Positions 37,140 through 45,601 are shown, counted from the first letter of the stretch. The stretch is 64,000 nucleotides of DNA from Mesorhizobium sp. M7A.F.Ca.US.008.03.1.1 (GCF_003997495.1 NZ_RZRU01000001.1:558001-622000), one strand, 5' to 3'. Translations and numbers: made by a program. Notes: a model not told the origin generated them from the letters alone.

Positions 37140-38468
37140 TCAGAAGCCGTTCTTCCCCGGTATCCAGTTGGTGCCGGCCAGCGGTACGCCGGCCATGGCG
37201 GCTGCCTCGATCGTCAGCGCGACGAGGTCCTCGGGTTCGAGATTGTGCAGGCTGTTCTTGCCGCACGCGCGGGCGATCGTTTGTGCCTCAAGCGTCATCA
37301 CCTTGAGGTAGTTCGCCAGCCGGCGTCCGGCGGCCACCGGGTCGACCCGCTTCATCAATTCGGGGTCCTGCGTGGTGATACCCGCGGGGTCGCGGCCCTC
37401 GTGCCAGTCGTCATAGGCGCCGGCCGTGGTGCCGAGCTCGTTATACTCCGCCTCCCAGCGGGGATCGTTGTCGCCGAGCGCGACAAGGGCAGCCGTGCCG
37501 ATCGAGACGGCGTCGACGCCGAGCGCCAGCGCCTTGGCGACATCGGCGCCGTTGCGGATGCCGCCGGAGACGATCAGCTGCACCTTGCGGTGCATGCCGA
37601 GGTCCTGCAGCGCCTGCACCGCCGGCCTGATGCAGGCAAGCGTCGGCATGCCGACGTTTTCGATGAACACTTCCTGGGTCGCCGCGGTGCCCCCCTGCAT
37701 GCCGTCGACGACGACGACATCGGCGCCAGCCTTAACGGCAAGCGCGGTGTCATAATAGGGGCGGGCGCCGCCGACCTTGACGTAGATCGGCTTTTCCCAG
37801 TCGGTAATTTCGCGCAGTTCGAGGATCTTGATCTCGAGATCGTCGGGTCCGGTCCAGTCCGGATGACGCGAGGCCGAGCGCTGGTCGATGCCTTTCGGCA
37901 GCGTGCGCATTTCGGCGACGCGGTCGGAGATCTTCTGGCCAAGCAGCATGCCGCCGCCACCTGGTTTGGCGCCCTGGCCGACGACGACTTCGATCGCATC
38001 GGCCCGGCGCAAATCGCGCGGGTTCATGCCGTAGCGCGACGGCAGATATTGATAGACCAGCTGCTTGGAGTGGCCGCGCTCCTCCTCGGTCATGCCGCCG
38101 TCGCCCGTCGTGGTCGAGGTGCCCGACAGGGTCGCACCACGGCCGAGCGCTTCCTTGGCGGGGCCTGACAGTGAGCCGAAGCTCATGCCGGCGATGGTGA
38201 TCGGGATCTTCAGTTCGATCGGCTTCTTGGCATGGCGAGAGCCCAGCACCACGCTGGTGTCGCAGCGCTCGCGATAGCCTTCGAGCGGGTACCGCGATAT
38301 CGAGGCGCCGAGGAACAACAGGTCGTCGAAATGCGGCAGCTTTCGCTTGGCGCCAGCGCCACGGATGTCATAGATGCCGGTCGCTGCGGCGCGGCGGATT
38401 TCGGAAAGCGTGTAGTCGTCGAAGGTCGCGGATTTGCGCGGCGTCGTCGGCGGGTTGCGATAGGTCAT
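37140..38468 (-). CDS. mgsC: N-methylglutamate synthase subunit C (FMN-binding glutamate synthase-like)
   Basis: The 442-residue protein corresponds to the FMN-binding central domain of glutamate synthase. ITIAGMSFGSLSGPAKEALG, VVGQGAKPGGGGML and VVDGMQGGTAATQE are the flavin and 2-oxoglutarate segments, and SGGIRNGADVAKALALGVDA follows. With MgsA and MgsB it forms N-methylglutamate synthase, which moves methylamine from gamma-glutamylmethylamide to 2-oxoglutarate. It is six bases from mgsB and 61 bases before gmaS. Confidence 0.93.
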   Translation of the reverse strand: MTYRNPPTTPRKSATFDDYTLSEIRRAAATGIYDIRGAGAKRKLPHFDDLLFLGASISRYPLEGYRERCDTSVVLGSRHAKKPIELKIPITIAGMSFGSLSGPAKEALGRGATLSGTSTTTGDGGMTEEERGHSKQLVYQYLPSRYGMNPRDLRRADAIEVVVGQGAKPGGGGMLLGQKISDRVAEMRTLPKGIDQRSASRHPDWTGPDDLEIKILELREITDWEKPIYVKVGGARPYYDTALAVKAGADVVVVDGMQGGTAATQEVFIENVGMPTLACIRPAVQALQDLGMHRKVQLIVSGGIRNGADVAKALALGVDAVSIGTAALVALGDNDPRWEAEYNELGTTAGAYDDWHEGRDPAGITTQDPELMKRVDPVAAGRRLANYLKVMTLEAQTIARACGKNSLHNLEPEDLVALTIEAAAMAGVPLAGTNWIPGKNGF

Positions 38469-38474
38469 GCTGCC

Positions 38475-39200
38475 TCAATACGCGTCGGCGTTGTCGATAT
38501 TGAAATTATAGAGGGTGCGCGCCGAGCCATAGCGCTTGAACTCCGACGGCTTGACACCGGTGACGCCGGCGCGGTCGAGCAGGCCTTGCAGCAACTCCAG
38601 ATGCTCGGGCCGCATCTCCTTGGCGATGCAGTCGGCGCCGAGGCTGTCGACCTTGCCGCGCACGAACAGACGCGCCTCGTAGATGGAATCGCCCAGTGCG
38701 TCGCCGGCATCGCCCAGCACCACCAGATTGCCGGATTGCGCCATGAAGGCCGACATGTGACCGATATTGCCGTGGACGACGATGTCGATGCCCTTCATCG
38801 AGATGCCGCAGCGCGACGAGGCGTTGCCTTCGATGACCAGCAGGCCGCCCTTGCCGGTGGCGCCGGCATACTGGCTGGCGTCGCCTTTGATGGTGATCGA
38901 GCCCGACATCATGTTCTCGCCGACGCCGGGGCCTGCCGAGCCATGCACGGTAATGGTGCTGCCGGAATTCATGCCGCCGCAGTAATAGCCGACGCTGCCC
39001 CGCACATCGATGGCAACAGGCTGGTCGACGCCGACGGCGACCGAATGACTGCCTTTCGGGTTCAGCACTTCCCATGCCGTTTCGTTCGAGCCGGGAGCCA
39101 GATTGTGCAGCGCCTGGTTGAGCTCGCGCAGTGACAGCTGGTCGAGATCGAAGACCCGAGGGTCGTGCGCCGCAGTCTTTGAGAGCGTGGTTGCCGGCAT
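38475..39200 (-). CDS. mgsB: N-methylglutamate synthase subunit B (GXGXG-like)
   Basis: The 241-residue protein has the right-handed beta-helix of the glutamate synthase C-terminal domain, seen as repeated Gly-containing turns (GSVGYYCGGMNSGSTITVHG, GNASSRCGISMKGIDIVVHG, GNIGHMSAFMAQSGNLVVLG). The start at 39200 (MPATTLSKT) lies four bases after the mgsA stop; longer in-frame extensions would overlap mgsA and look unconserved. It is the structural partner of MgsA and MgsC. Confidence 0.92.
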   Translation of the reverse strand: MPATTLSKTAAHDPRVFDLDQLSLRELNQALHNLAPGSNETAWEVLNPKGSHSVAVGVDQPVAIDVRGSVGYYCGGMNSGSTITVHGSAGPGVGENMMSGSITIKGDASQYAGATGKGGLLVIEGNASSRCGISMKGIDIVVHGNIGHMSAFMAQSGNLVVLGDAGDALGDSIYEARLFVRGKVDSLGADCIAKEMRPEHLELLQGLLDRAGVTGVKPSEFKRYGSARTLYNFNIDNADAY

Positions 39201-39204
39201 GAAT

Positions 39205-40101
39205 TCAATGCTCCCAGAAATAGACGGTTGCGGGTTCGGGTTCCCAGACCCTCGCATTGTCTATGCCAGGCAGCTTGGTCAGCGCGCGATACTCCGAGCC
39301 GAAGGCGACATACTGGTCGGTTTCGGCCATGACGGCGGGCTTGCAGGCGATCGGGTCGCGCACCACGCCAAAACCGTTCTTGGTGCCGACGACGAAGGTG
39401 AAGAAGCCATCAAGATCGGAGAGCGTGCCTTCCAGCGCCTCGCCGAGATTCTTGCCATGCGCCATCTGCGACGAGAGATAGGCGGCGGCCACTTCAGTGT
39501 CGTTCTCGGTCTCGAAGGTCATGCCTTCGCGGATCAGCTCGCGGCGGACATTGTTGTGGTTGGACAGCGAGCCATTGTGCACCAGGCACTGGTCGGCGCC
39601 GGTGGAGAACGGATGCGCGCCCATCGTCGTCACCGCCGATTCGGTCGCCATGCGGGTGTGGCCGATGCCATGCGTGCCGGTCATCTTGCGGACGTCGAAG
39701 CGATCGACGACCGCCTCGGGCAGGCCGACTTCCTTGTAGATCTCGACCACGTCACCGGCGCCCATGATGCGGATGTCGGGACGCAGCGTCTGGATGGTCT
39801 CGCGCGCTTCATCGATCTTGGCGGGCGTGGTCCTGACGACTGCATGGGTGGACTTCACCGCGATCGTCACCGGCGTGCCGATGGCCTTGGCGAGCTCCGC
39901 CTCGAGGCCGCGGAAATCACGGTCGGGCTTGGCCGACTGGATGGTGATCTTGGCCTCATTTTTGGAGGGCGCGCCATAGATGGCGATGCCGGCGCTGTCG
40001 GGACCGCGATCACTGAGCGAGATCAGCATCTGCGACAGCATCGCACCAAGCTGGGGTTCCAGCGACTTGTCCTTCAAAAACAGTCCGACAATTCCACACA
40101 T
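39205..40101 (-). CDS. mgsA: N-methylglutamate synthase subunit A (class II glutamine amidotransferase-like)
   Basis: The 298-residue amidotransferase begins MCGIVGLFLKD, so Cys2 becomes the N-terminal nucleophile after Met removal. SDRGPDSAGIAIYG, GIGHTRMATESAV and LVHNGSLSNHNNVRREL are the other active-site segments of the family. In place of glutamine it would hydrolyse gamma-glutamylmethylamide and channel methylamine to the MgsBC part. The start at 40101 is fixed by the nucleophile. This is the first gene of an eight-gene run to mgdD, behind a candidate regulatory site at 40181-40201. Confidence 0.93.
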   Translation of the reverse strand: MCGIVGLFLKDKSLEPQLGAMLSQMLISLSDRGPDSAGIAIYGAPSKNEAKITIQSAKPDRDFRGLEAELAKAIGTPVTIAVKSTHAVVRTTPAKIDEARETIQTLRPDIRIMGAGDVVEIYKEVGLPEAVVDRFDVRKMTGTHGIGHTRMATESAVTTMGAHPFSTGADQCLVHNGSLSNHNNVRRELIREGMTFETENDTEVAAAYLSSQMAHGKNLGEALEGTLSDLDGFFTFVVGTKNGFGVVRDPIACKPAVMAETDQYVAFGSEYRALTKLPGIDNARVWEPEPATVYFWEH

Positions 40102-40180
40102 GTCAGCCTCCCGGTGTTTGTAGCGGAGAGATCGTTTGTAGCTAAGAGATGATGTATCGAATGAGTCCCATAAATTCAAT

Positions 40181-40201
40181 CATATGAAAAAAATATTCCT
40201 C
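40181..40201 (-). promoter_or_regulatory. Candidate island regulon site, mgs-gmaS-mgd promoter
   Basis: Read on the minus strand it is GAGGAATATTTTTTTCATAT (first 20 bases), matching the 43606 site in 16 of 21 positions. It lies 80-100 bases before the mgsA start. A copy of CATAAATTCA, also present at 43621, lies alongside at 40169. Confidence 0.5.
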
Positions 40202-40204
40202 TAG

Positions 40205-40528
40205 TTACGTATGCGGCCCAATGCCGCTCTGCGCACTGTCGCCGTCTCGCCCGGCATTGTGAACCCATTTGGCGGTGCGAATGCGCGCAATCTTGTAGGC
40301 GTCGAGGATCGACAAGGCATAGATGAGAAACCCGCCGGCATGACGGCCGACGAAACTGGTATCCGGCGGCGCGATCTTGGCCGTCACCCATGCCAGGATC
40401 ACCATGAAGAAGAGGAACTGGAGGCCGCGCACCGGCACGCCCAGAATGACGTGCCCGCTTGCCGGCAGGGCGATTGCGGCGCCGAGAACCAGATAGGGGC
40501 TGGTGGGTGCAGTGGCGGAACTGGTCAT
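40205..40528 (-). CDS. Small membrane protein of unknown function (107 aa)
   Basis: The 107-residue protein has three hydrophobic stretches: about residues 12-30, 33-53 (VRGLQFLFFMVILAWVTAKI) and 64-78 (GGFLIYALSILDAYKI). The tail is polar. I do not recognise the family. Its start overlaps the preceding 229-residue gene by four bases (ATGA), so the two are coupled. It is the last gene of a six-gene run starting at 43543 that includes an APC permease, which suggests a role in transport or signalling of methylated amines. Confidence 0.7.
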   Translation of the reverse strand: MTSSATAPTSPYLVLGAAIALPASGHVILGVPVRGLQFLFFMVILAWVTAKIAPPDTSFVGRHAGGFLIYALSILDAYKIARIRTAKWVHNAGRDGDSAQSGIGPHT

Positions 40529-41214
40529 GCGGCCTGCCGTTCGCTTTTGTTGATCGCGTCGCGCAGCGCCGACGCCGACACCAGCAGCCTTTCGATCAGC
40601 GCGGGATCGAGCGTGGCGTCGCCGAATTCGGCCTGCCGGAACACGCCATAGCGCGCCCGTTCGGCCTCCGCCAGCAGCCAGACGATACGTATACCCTTGG
40701 GCATGATCAGCAGTTCCTTGGCGCGCCCCTCGGAAAAGATCCCGATATGGCTAGCGATGAGGCCTTGCGGAAAGCGCGCCGCCCTGCGGTCGGTGCGCAG
40801 CACCGCCTCGGCTGGAAATCCCGGAGCCTTGGGCAGCGTATGCTCAAGGTGATCGAAATTGGAGAAAGTCGTCGGCGAGCCCGGCCGCATCATCATGTCG
40901 AACGTCGTCGGAACCGCGACCTCTTCGATGATCGAGACACTGAGCCAGCGCGCCGGCAGTTTCCGCGTCGCCAGCGTATCGACGATGGTGCGTACCTGGA
41001 CACGTTTGCTGTTCCAGGACCCTTCCCAAGTCATGACGCCGGCGGTGCCATCCGAAACATCGGCAGCGTCGGCGATGACTGTGCGGATGCGGCCTTGCTC
41101 GACGGCGAGTGCCGTCGATGCCCTGCTGCGGCTGGCACGCGCCTGCCAGGCAAGGTGGAGAACGACAGCCAGGACAATGGCCCCGGCCAGCAGTGCTGAT
41201 GTCACCTCGGACAT
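40525..41214 (-). CDS. Membrane-anchored protein of unknown function (229 aa)
   Basis: The 229-residue protein has one N-terminal transmembrane helix (about residues 6-24) and a soluble domain. The soluble part contains VQVRTIVDTLATRKLPARWL, FSNFDHLEHTLPKAPGFPAE and AKELLIMPKGIRIVWLLAEA, with no motif I can assign. A cytoplasmic or periplasmic sensing or assembly role is possible. It follows the APC permease by 45 bases and overlaps the next small membrane gene. Confidence 0.7.
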   Translation of the reverse strand: MSEVTSALLAGAIVLAVVLHLAWQARASRSRASTALAVEQGRIRTVIADAADVSDGTAGVMTWEGSWNSKRVQVRTIVDTLATRKLPARWLSVSIIEEVAVPTTFDMMMRPGSPTTFSNFDHLEHTLPKAPGFPAEAVLRTDRRAARFPQGLIASHIGIFSEGRAKELLIMPKGIRIVWLLAEAERARYGVFRQAEFGDATLDPALIERLLVSASALRDAINKSERQAA

Positions 41215-41259
41215 TTTCTCATGCCAGGCCCGCCCGGGATGCGGACGGGCCTACTCCCA

Positions 41260-42654
41260 TCAATAACCCTGCGGCTTTGGCCACGGCATGGTGAACTGGT
41301 CGCCGCGCCGCACGAATTTGTAGCGATAGAAATGGAACCACAGCGAGATCAGGAAGTAGAAGGCGACCATGGCGATCAGCTGCGAGCCGAAGCCGAGGAA
41401 GATGGCGAAGAACGTCACCACGCACAGGCAGAACAGCACGATGGCCGGGATCGGATGGAAGGGGTGCGTGTAGCCGCGCCGGATCGAGCCGAGCGGCCAC
41501 TTCTTGCGGAACATGATGATGTTGATGCTCATGAACGTGTATTGCAGCACCCCCGACAGGATCGAGAAGGTGATCGCCTGGTTGAGGTCGGCGATGAAGG
41601 CGAAGGCCAGCGCGATCGGCAGCAGGAACAGGATCGAGCGATAGGGGGTGCGATATTTCGGATGCACGGCCGAGAACCATGTCGGCAGATAGCGGTCACG
41701 GCCTAGCGAGAACCAGGCGCGCGCCGCATCGTTGATGCAGCCATTGGCCGACGCCAGCGCGGCAAGCAGCGTGGCGACGAACAGCAGGTTCTCGAGCAAC
41801 GGGCTGCCGGTCAGCTTGCCCGCGTCCCACAGCGGATAATAGGTGATGCCCAGATACTCCCACGGCATCATCGAGGCGCAGACATACCAGGTCATGGCGG
41901 CTGCGATCAAAAGCGTGATCATGCCGGCCATGGTGCCGTAAGGCAGCGAGCGGGCGGGCGAGCGCACTTCCTCGGCGGCCTGGGTGGTGCCCTCGATGCC
42001 GAGATAGTACCAGATGCCGAACTGGAAGGCGGCGATGACGCCGATCCAGCCATAGGGCAGCGCATTGCCGGGCGTGACCAGTTCGTTCAGCTTCAGCACC
42101 GCGCCTTGCGTCCACGGGCTGACCGAAAAGAACAGGATGACGATCGAGATATAGGCGATTGCGGTGATGACGAAGTTGACGTTGAGCGTCATCAGCACGC
42201 CGCGATAGTTCAGCCAAGCCAGCACGACGATGGTGGCGGCGATGAAGGAATTGTGGGTGAGCCCTTCGACCCCCGCCTTGGCGACGATGGTGTCGCCGAG
42301 CAGGATGGCGTCGGACACTTCGAGCATGGTGTAGGCAAAGACCAGGAACAGCGCGACGTTGAACGCCATCAGCGGTCCGACGATGTGCTTTGCCTGCGCA
42401 TACTGGCCGCCGGCGGCGGCGACGGTCGATGTCACCTCTGAATCGATCATCGCGACCGAGGTGTAGAGCAATCCGACGACCCAGCAGACGATCAGCGCGG
42501 CAAGCGCACCACCCTTGTCCGCCGAGAAATTCCAGCCGGTGAATTCGCCGACCAGAACGATGCCGACGCCGAGCGCCCAGACATGGGCCGGGCCGAGGAC
42601 GCGGAGCAGGGAAACCCTGTCGCCTTGCACTGCCGGTTCAACCGCGATCGTCAT
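41260..42654 (-). CDS. APC-superfamily permease in the mgs-dmm interval
   Basis: The 464-residue permease has about twelve helices. The first helix region reads VWALGVGIVLVGEFTGWNFS, a glycine-rich break typical of the ethanolamine/amino-acid branch of the APC superfamily. FQFGIWYYLGIEGTTQAAEE and GCINDAARAWFSLGRDRYLP are further family segments. The gene lies within a run of small membrane-protein genes between the N-methylglutamate and dimethylamine genes, so methylamine or dimethylamine uptake is a reasonable guess. An ATGA overlap joins it to the broken small gene upstream. Confidence 0.87.
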   Translation of the reverse strand: MTIAVEPAVQGDRVSLLRVLGPAHVWALGVGIVLVGEFTGWNFSADKGGALAALIVCWVVGLLYTSVAMIDSEVTSTVAAAGGQYAQAKHIVGPLMAFNVALFLVFAYTMLEVSDAILLGDTIVAKAGVEGLTHNSFIAATIVVLAWLNYRGVLMTLNVNFVITAIAYISIVILFFSVSPWTQGAVLKLNELVTPGNALPYGWIGVIAAFQFGIWYYLGIEGTTQAAEEVRSPARSLPYGTMAGMITLLIAAAMTWYVCASMMPWEYLGITYYPLWDAGKLTGSPLLENLLFVATLLAALASANGCINDAARAWFSLGRDRYLPTWFSAVHPKYRTPYRSILFLLPIALAFAFIADLNQAITFSILSGVLQYTFMSINIIMFRKKWPLGSIRRGYTHPFHPIPAIVLFCLCVVTFFAIFLGFGSQLIAMVAFYFLISLWFHFYRYKFVRRGDQFTMPWPKPQGY

Positions 42655-42667
42655 TGTTCATCCTCAC

Positions 42668-42830
42668 TCAGATCCGGTGTTTTTCGGAAGTGGCTTCCAG
42701 CTCGCCTTCGCGCGAGGAGGTCAGCACCTCTTCGGAGAAGGTCGTGTCGACCTTGAACCAGTCGTAGAGCATCCACAAAGCGAGCACGATCGAGATGCCC
42801 CAGCATGCGTAAGAGAGTGCCACCCACATG
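42668..42830 (-). pseudogene. Tiny membrane-protein gene with an apparent one-base frameshift
   Basis: The ATG at 42830 opens MWVALSYACWGISIVLA, a clean transmembrane segment. The same frame then turns Arg-rich and runs to a TGA that overlaps the permease ATG. In the next frame, ignoring one base near 42775-42781, the protein continues LWMLYDWFKVDTTFSEEVLT and ends EKHRI at 42668, giving 53 residues with a sensible polar tail. One extra base (GCCTTTG instead of GCTTTG) would explain this. It may be a sequencing error, a mutation or a programmed +1 shift. Confidence 0.55.
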
Positions 42831-42865
42831 ATCGTGTCCCCCGAATTAAATCGTCCCCAGAACTC

Positions 42866-43243
42866 TTACTTGTCGTCGAATTTTTCGTTGATGACGTCGC
42901 GATATTCGCGGTCCGATGCGCGAAACAGGAAGACGAAATAACCGATCAGCACCGCCGCCATGATGATCAGCGTCGGCCAGTCGATGACATAGTGGAAGCG
43001 GTTCTGGATGATGTCGTGCGCAGTCTCGGGCGTGTAGCCGAGCTTTTCCCAGATCGAGGCCATGGTCGGGTTCTGGCCGAGCGCTTCCCACGTCTTGGCG
43101 TCGAGCGCGTCGATGGATTTCGCCGCACCAGCGAGGCCCAGCTTGAGCGGCAGCCACAGCGCCACGAAAATGGCGACGACGACGACGGCGATGTCGAAAA
43201 CCTGCCCGGCTTTGCTCTGCTCCGGTGGCGTATAGCGGGACAT
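42866..43243 (-). CDS. Small two-helix membrane protein of unknown function (125 aa)
   Basis: The 125-residue protein has one hydrophobic helix at about residues 17-36 (FDIAVVVVAIFVALWLPLKL) and another at about 91-108 (LIIMAAVLIGYFVFLF). The soluble loop between them (about residues 40-88) contains KTWEALGQNPTMASIWEKLG. The C-terminus is charged (DREYRDVINEKFDDK). I do not recognise the family. It lies 12 bases after the 95-residue gene. Confidence 0.75.
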   Translation of the reverse strand: MSRYTPPEQSKAGQVFDIAVVVVAIFVALWLPLKLGLAGAAKSIDALDAKTWEALGQNPTMASIWEKLGYTPETAHDIIQNRFHYVIDWPTLIIMAAVLIGYFVFLFRASDREYRDVINEKFDDK

Positions 43244-43255
43244 CTCTTCTACCCC

Positions 43256-43543
43256 TCAGGACTTGCGGTTGCGGAATGCGTCGGCGTTCTTGATGTCGAG
43301 CCCGTAGATGAATTCCTTGTCTTCCTTGTAGTGCTTGACCATCGCCAAGATGGCGGCCGTATTGAAGATCAGCACGGCGGCGGCGGCGATAGCCACCACG
43401 GCCTTGATGCCGCCGTGCGGGATGTAGGGCCATGTCATCAGGAGGACGAAGAGGATCGTCGCCCACAGGCAGACGATCAGGAGCGCGGATCCGCGCACGT
43501 CGGAACGGTACAGCGCTTCGATGCGCTGATGCATGTCTGACAT
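43256..43543 (-). CDS. Small two-helix membrane protein of unknown function (95 aa)
   Basis: The 95-residue protein has helices at about residues 19-41 (SALLIVCLWATILFVLLMTW) and 46-68 (IKAVVAIAAAAVLIFNTAAI), and a charged C-terminal tail KHYKEDKEFIYGLDIKNADA. The start at 43543 has GGGGAAA upstream. It is the first gene of the run that includes the APC permease, and it lies behind a candidate regulatory site (43606). The family is unknown to me. Small partners are known for some secondary transporters, which is one possible role. Confidence 0.75.
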   Translation of the reverse strand: MSDMHQRIEALYRSDVRGSALLIVCLWATILFVLLMTWPYIPHGGIKAVVAIAAAAVLIFNTAAILAMVKHYKEDKEFIYGLDIKNADAFRNRKS

Positions 43544-43605
43544 CGGTTTTCCCCTTTTTTCCAGCGCTCGACCCCGAATTGGCCGTCCACTGCCCTCTTT
43601 CAACA

Positions 43606-43626
43606 GAGTGAAATTTTTTTCATAAA
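43606..43626. promoter_or_regulatory. Candidate island regulon site, divergent membrane-protein / dmm operons
   Basis: GAGTGAAATTTTTTTCATAA (first 20 bases) contains the inverted repeat TGAAA-TTTT-TTTCA. It lies 63-83 bases before the 95-residue gene and about 205 bases before dmmD, so it could serve both. It matches the tmm site at 49205 in 18 of 21 positions. Confidence 0.55.
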
Positions 43627-43830
43627 TTCAGTCCGAATCCCGCAATTGTCAAGCGCCATTTACGCGAGGTTAACTGTTTGCTTGGCGCAACGGATTTTGC
43701 CTGACAATGAAATTAATTGCTTATGGGTATTGCGGCGCCCTGGCGTTTGCGATCAATATTCGGCCAAAGCTCCCGCCGCTGCGCAGGGGGCAGGGAACAG
43801 CAGAGCACTATCGAAACGGAGGACGAGCGG

Positions 43831-44964
43831 ATGACGGCATCCTGGAGATTTTCGACCCTGGCGGATCGCCACCGAGCGCTCGGTTCGAAGCTCGAAGACT
43901 GGAGCGGCATGGGAACCGCCTGGACCTACGACAAAGATGCGGACGAGGAGTACATCGCCATCCGCACCAAGGCTGGCCTGATGGACGTCTCCGGCCTCAA
44001 GAAAGTCCACATCACCGGGCCGCATGCCTCACATCTCATCGATCTCGCCACCACCCGCGACGTCGAAAAGATCTACCCCGGCAAGTCGGCCTATGCCTGC
44101 ATGCTGAACGAGGCGGGAAAATTCACCGATGATTGCATCCTCTACCGCACCGGGCCGAACGCCTGGATGGTCGTGCATGGTTCGGGCACCGGCCATGAGG
44201 AGTTGCAGCGTGCTTCGGTAGGGCGCGACGTGTCGCTGCGCTTCGACGACAATCTGCACGATCTGTCGCTGCAGGGGCCGACAGCTGTCGACTATCTGGC
44301 CAAGCACGTGCCGGGCATCCGCGACCTCAACTATTTCCATCACATGCAGACGCAGCTGTTCGGCTTGCCCGTGATGATCTCACGCACCGGCTATACCGGC
44401 GAGCGCGGCTACGAGATCTTCTGCCGCGGCCAGGATGCCGGCACGATCTGGGACAGGATCCTCGACGAGGGCAAGAGCGCCGGTATCATTCCGTGCCGCT
44501 TCACCACGCTCGACATGCTGCGCGTCGAAAGTTATCTGCTCTTCTATCCCTACGACAACTCCCAAAAGTATCCGTTCGACAATGAAGGCCCAGGCGACAC
44601 GCTTTGGGAACTTGGCCTCGACTTCACCGTCAGCCCCGGCAAGACCGGCTTTCGCGGCGCCGAGGAGCACTATCGCCTGAAAGGCAAGGAACGCTTCAAG
44701 ATCTATGGCGTGCTGCTCGACGGCAAGGAGCCGGCCGATGAGGGAGCGCCGGTCTACCGCGACGGCAAAAAGGTGGGCGTGGTGACCTGCGCCATGTATT
44801 CGCCGCTGGTCGAGAAATCGATGGGCATCGCCCGCCTCGACGTCGACTGCGCGGTCAAGGAGACCAAGCTCGAAATCCGCAACAAGAGCGGCGCCATCAA
44901 GGCCACCGCCCAGCCATTGCCATTCGACGATCCCAAGAAGACCAAGCGCACGGCGAAAGGTTGA
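43831..44964 (+). CDS. dmmD: GcvT/DmdA-like tetrahydrofolate-dependent protein (DmmD)
   Basis: The 377-residue protein is a free-standing aminomethyltransferase fold. KVHITGPHASHLIDLATTRD, LQGPTAVDYLAKHVPGIRDL and SRTGYTGERGYEIFCRGQDA are the folate-site segments shared with GcvT and DMSP demethylase DmdA. The start at 43831 has GGAGGA upstream; the longer upstream frame looks unconserved. It heads an operon with the three dimethylamine monooxygenase genes, as in marine bacteria where a gene of this kind precedes dmmABC. Capture of the formaldehyde released by the monooxygenase is the likely role. DmdA activity is a less likely alternative. Confidence 0.8.
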   Translation: MTASWRFSTLADRHRALGSKLEDWSGMGTAWTYDKDADEEYIAIRTKAGLMDVSGLKKVHITGPHASHLIDLATTRDVEKIYPGKSAYACMLNEAGKFTDDCILYRTGPNAWMVVHGSGTGHEELQRASVGRDVSLRFDDNLHDLSLQGPTAVDYLAKHVPGIRDLNYFHHMQTQLFGLPVMISRTGYTGERGYEIFCRGQDAGTIWDRILDEGKSAGIIPCRFTTLDMLRVESYLLFYPYDNSQKYPFDNEGPGDTLWELGLDFTVSPGKTGFRGAEEHYRLKGKERFKIYGVLLDGKEPADEGAPVYRDGKKVGVVTCAMYSPLVEKSMGIARLDVDCAVKETKLEIRNKSGAIKATAQPLPFDDPKKTKRTAKG

Positions 44965-45004
44965 GGCATAGTCGACGGCGAGAGGTTCGAGGCACGAAGA
45001 GCAG

Positions 45005-45601
45005 ATGGCAGTCAAAAGCATCATCAGCCGGCCCGTTTACGGAACCCTGTCTCCGCAGCCCGGCAAGCACCATCTTTTCATCGCGGATGCAGAAGGGGCG
45101 CTGGCAATAGCGGAGATGGCCCGGAGGGCGCCGCCCGGGTTTTTCGACGACGCCGAAATCGTCTTCATTCCTGGGCCTGACGGCAAACATGTCGCCGCCC
45201 TCGAAGCGCTGAAACCGGAGCAGTTTCATCAGGCGCCGTCCTTCGCCAGCCTGCTGCCACGGCTCAGGCAGACACTGGCCAATGCGCATATGGGCTTGCG
45301 CCTCTACCTCGCTGGCACCGAGGGTCTGATCGGCCAGGCGATGCAGGTGGCACTAGAAGCCGGCATCGACCACACTTCGATGCAGACCGAGCACCGCGGC
45401 TCGCTGGCGCGGCGCATGCAATGCGTGCACTGCAAGGGCATCACCGAGAATGTGACGACGCAACCGGCGACCTGCGCGCATTGCGGCCTGCTGCTTCTGG
45501 TGCGCGATCACTATTCCAGGCGCATCGCCGCCTTCCAGGGCGTCTGCATCAATGCGGAAGATCGCTCGGAGGTCCCTCCGATGGAGGAGATTTTCCGATG
45601 A
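45005..45601 (+). CDS. dmmA: Dimethylamine monooxygenase subunit, DmmA family
   Basis: The 198-residue protein has an N-terminal alpha/beta part (HLFIADAEGALAIAEMARRA, VFIPGPDGKHVAALEAL) and a C-terminal zinc-ribbon-like module, CVHC (about residue 141) paired with CAHCG, followed by RDHYSRRIAAFQG. This combination is the DmmA family. It overlaps the reductase gene by four bases and works with it and the DUF3445 subunit to oxidise dimethylamine to methylamine and formaldehyde. Subunit letters follow my memory of the family names and may differ between authors. Confidence 0.85.
   Translation: MAVKSIISRPVYGTLSPQPGKHHLFIADAEGALAIAEMARRAPPGFFDDAEIVFIPGPDGKHVAALEALKPEQFHQAPSFASLLPRLRQTLANAHMGLRLYLAGTEGLIGQAMQVALEAGIDHTSMQTEHRGSLARRMQCVHCKGITENVTTQPATCAHCGLLLLVRDHYSRRIAAFQGVCINAEDRSEVPPMEEIFR

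Noticed and set aside
35771..40101. Reading gmaS and mgsABC as ordinary glutamine synthetase and glutamate synthase
   Set aside because: The split amidotransferase, GXGXG and FMN-domain genes beside a GlnT-like gene and the mgd genes are the N-methylglutamate pathway arrangement; a normal gltB would be one large gene next to gltD.
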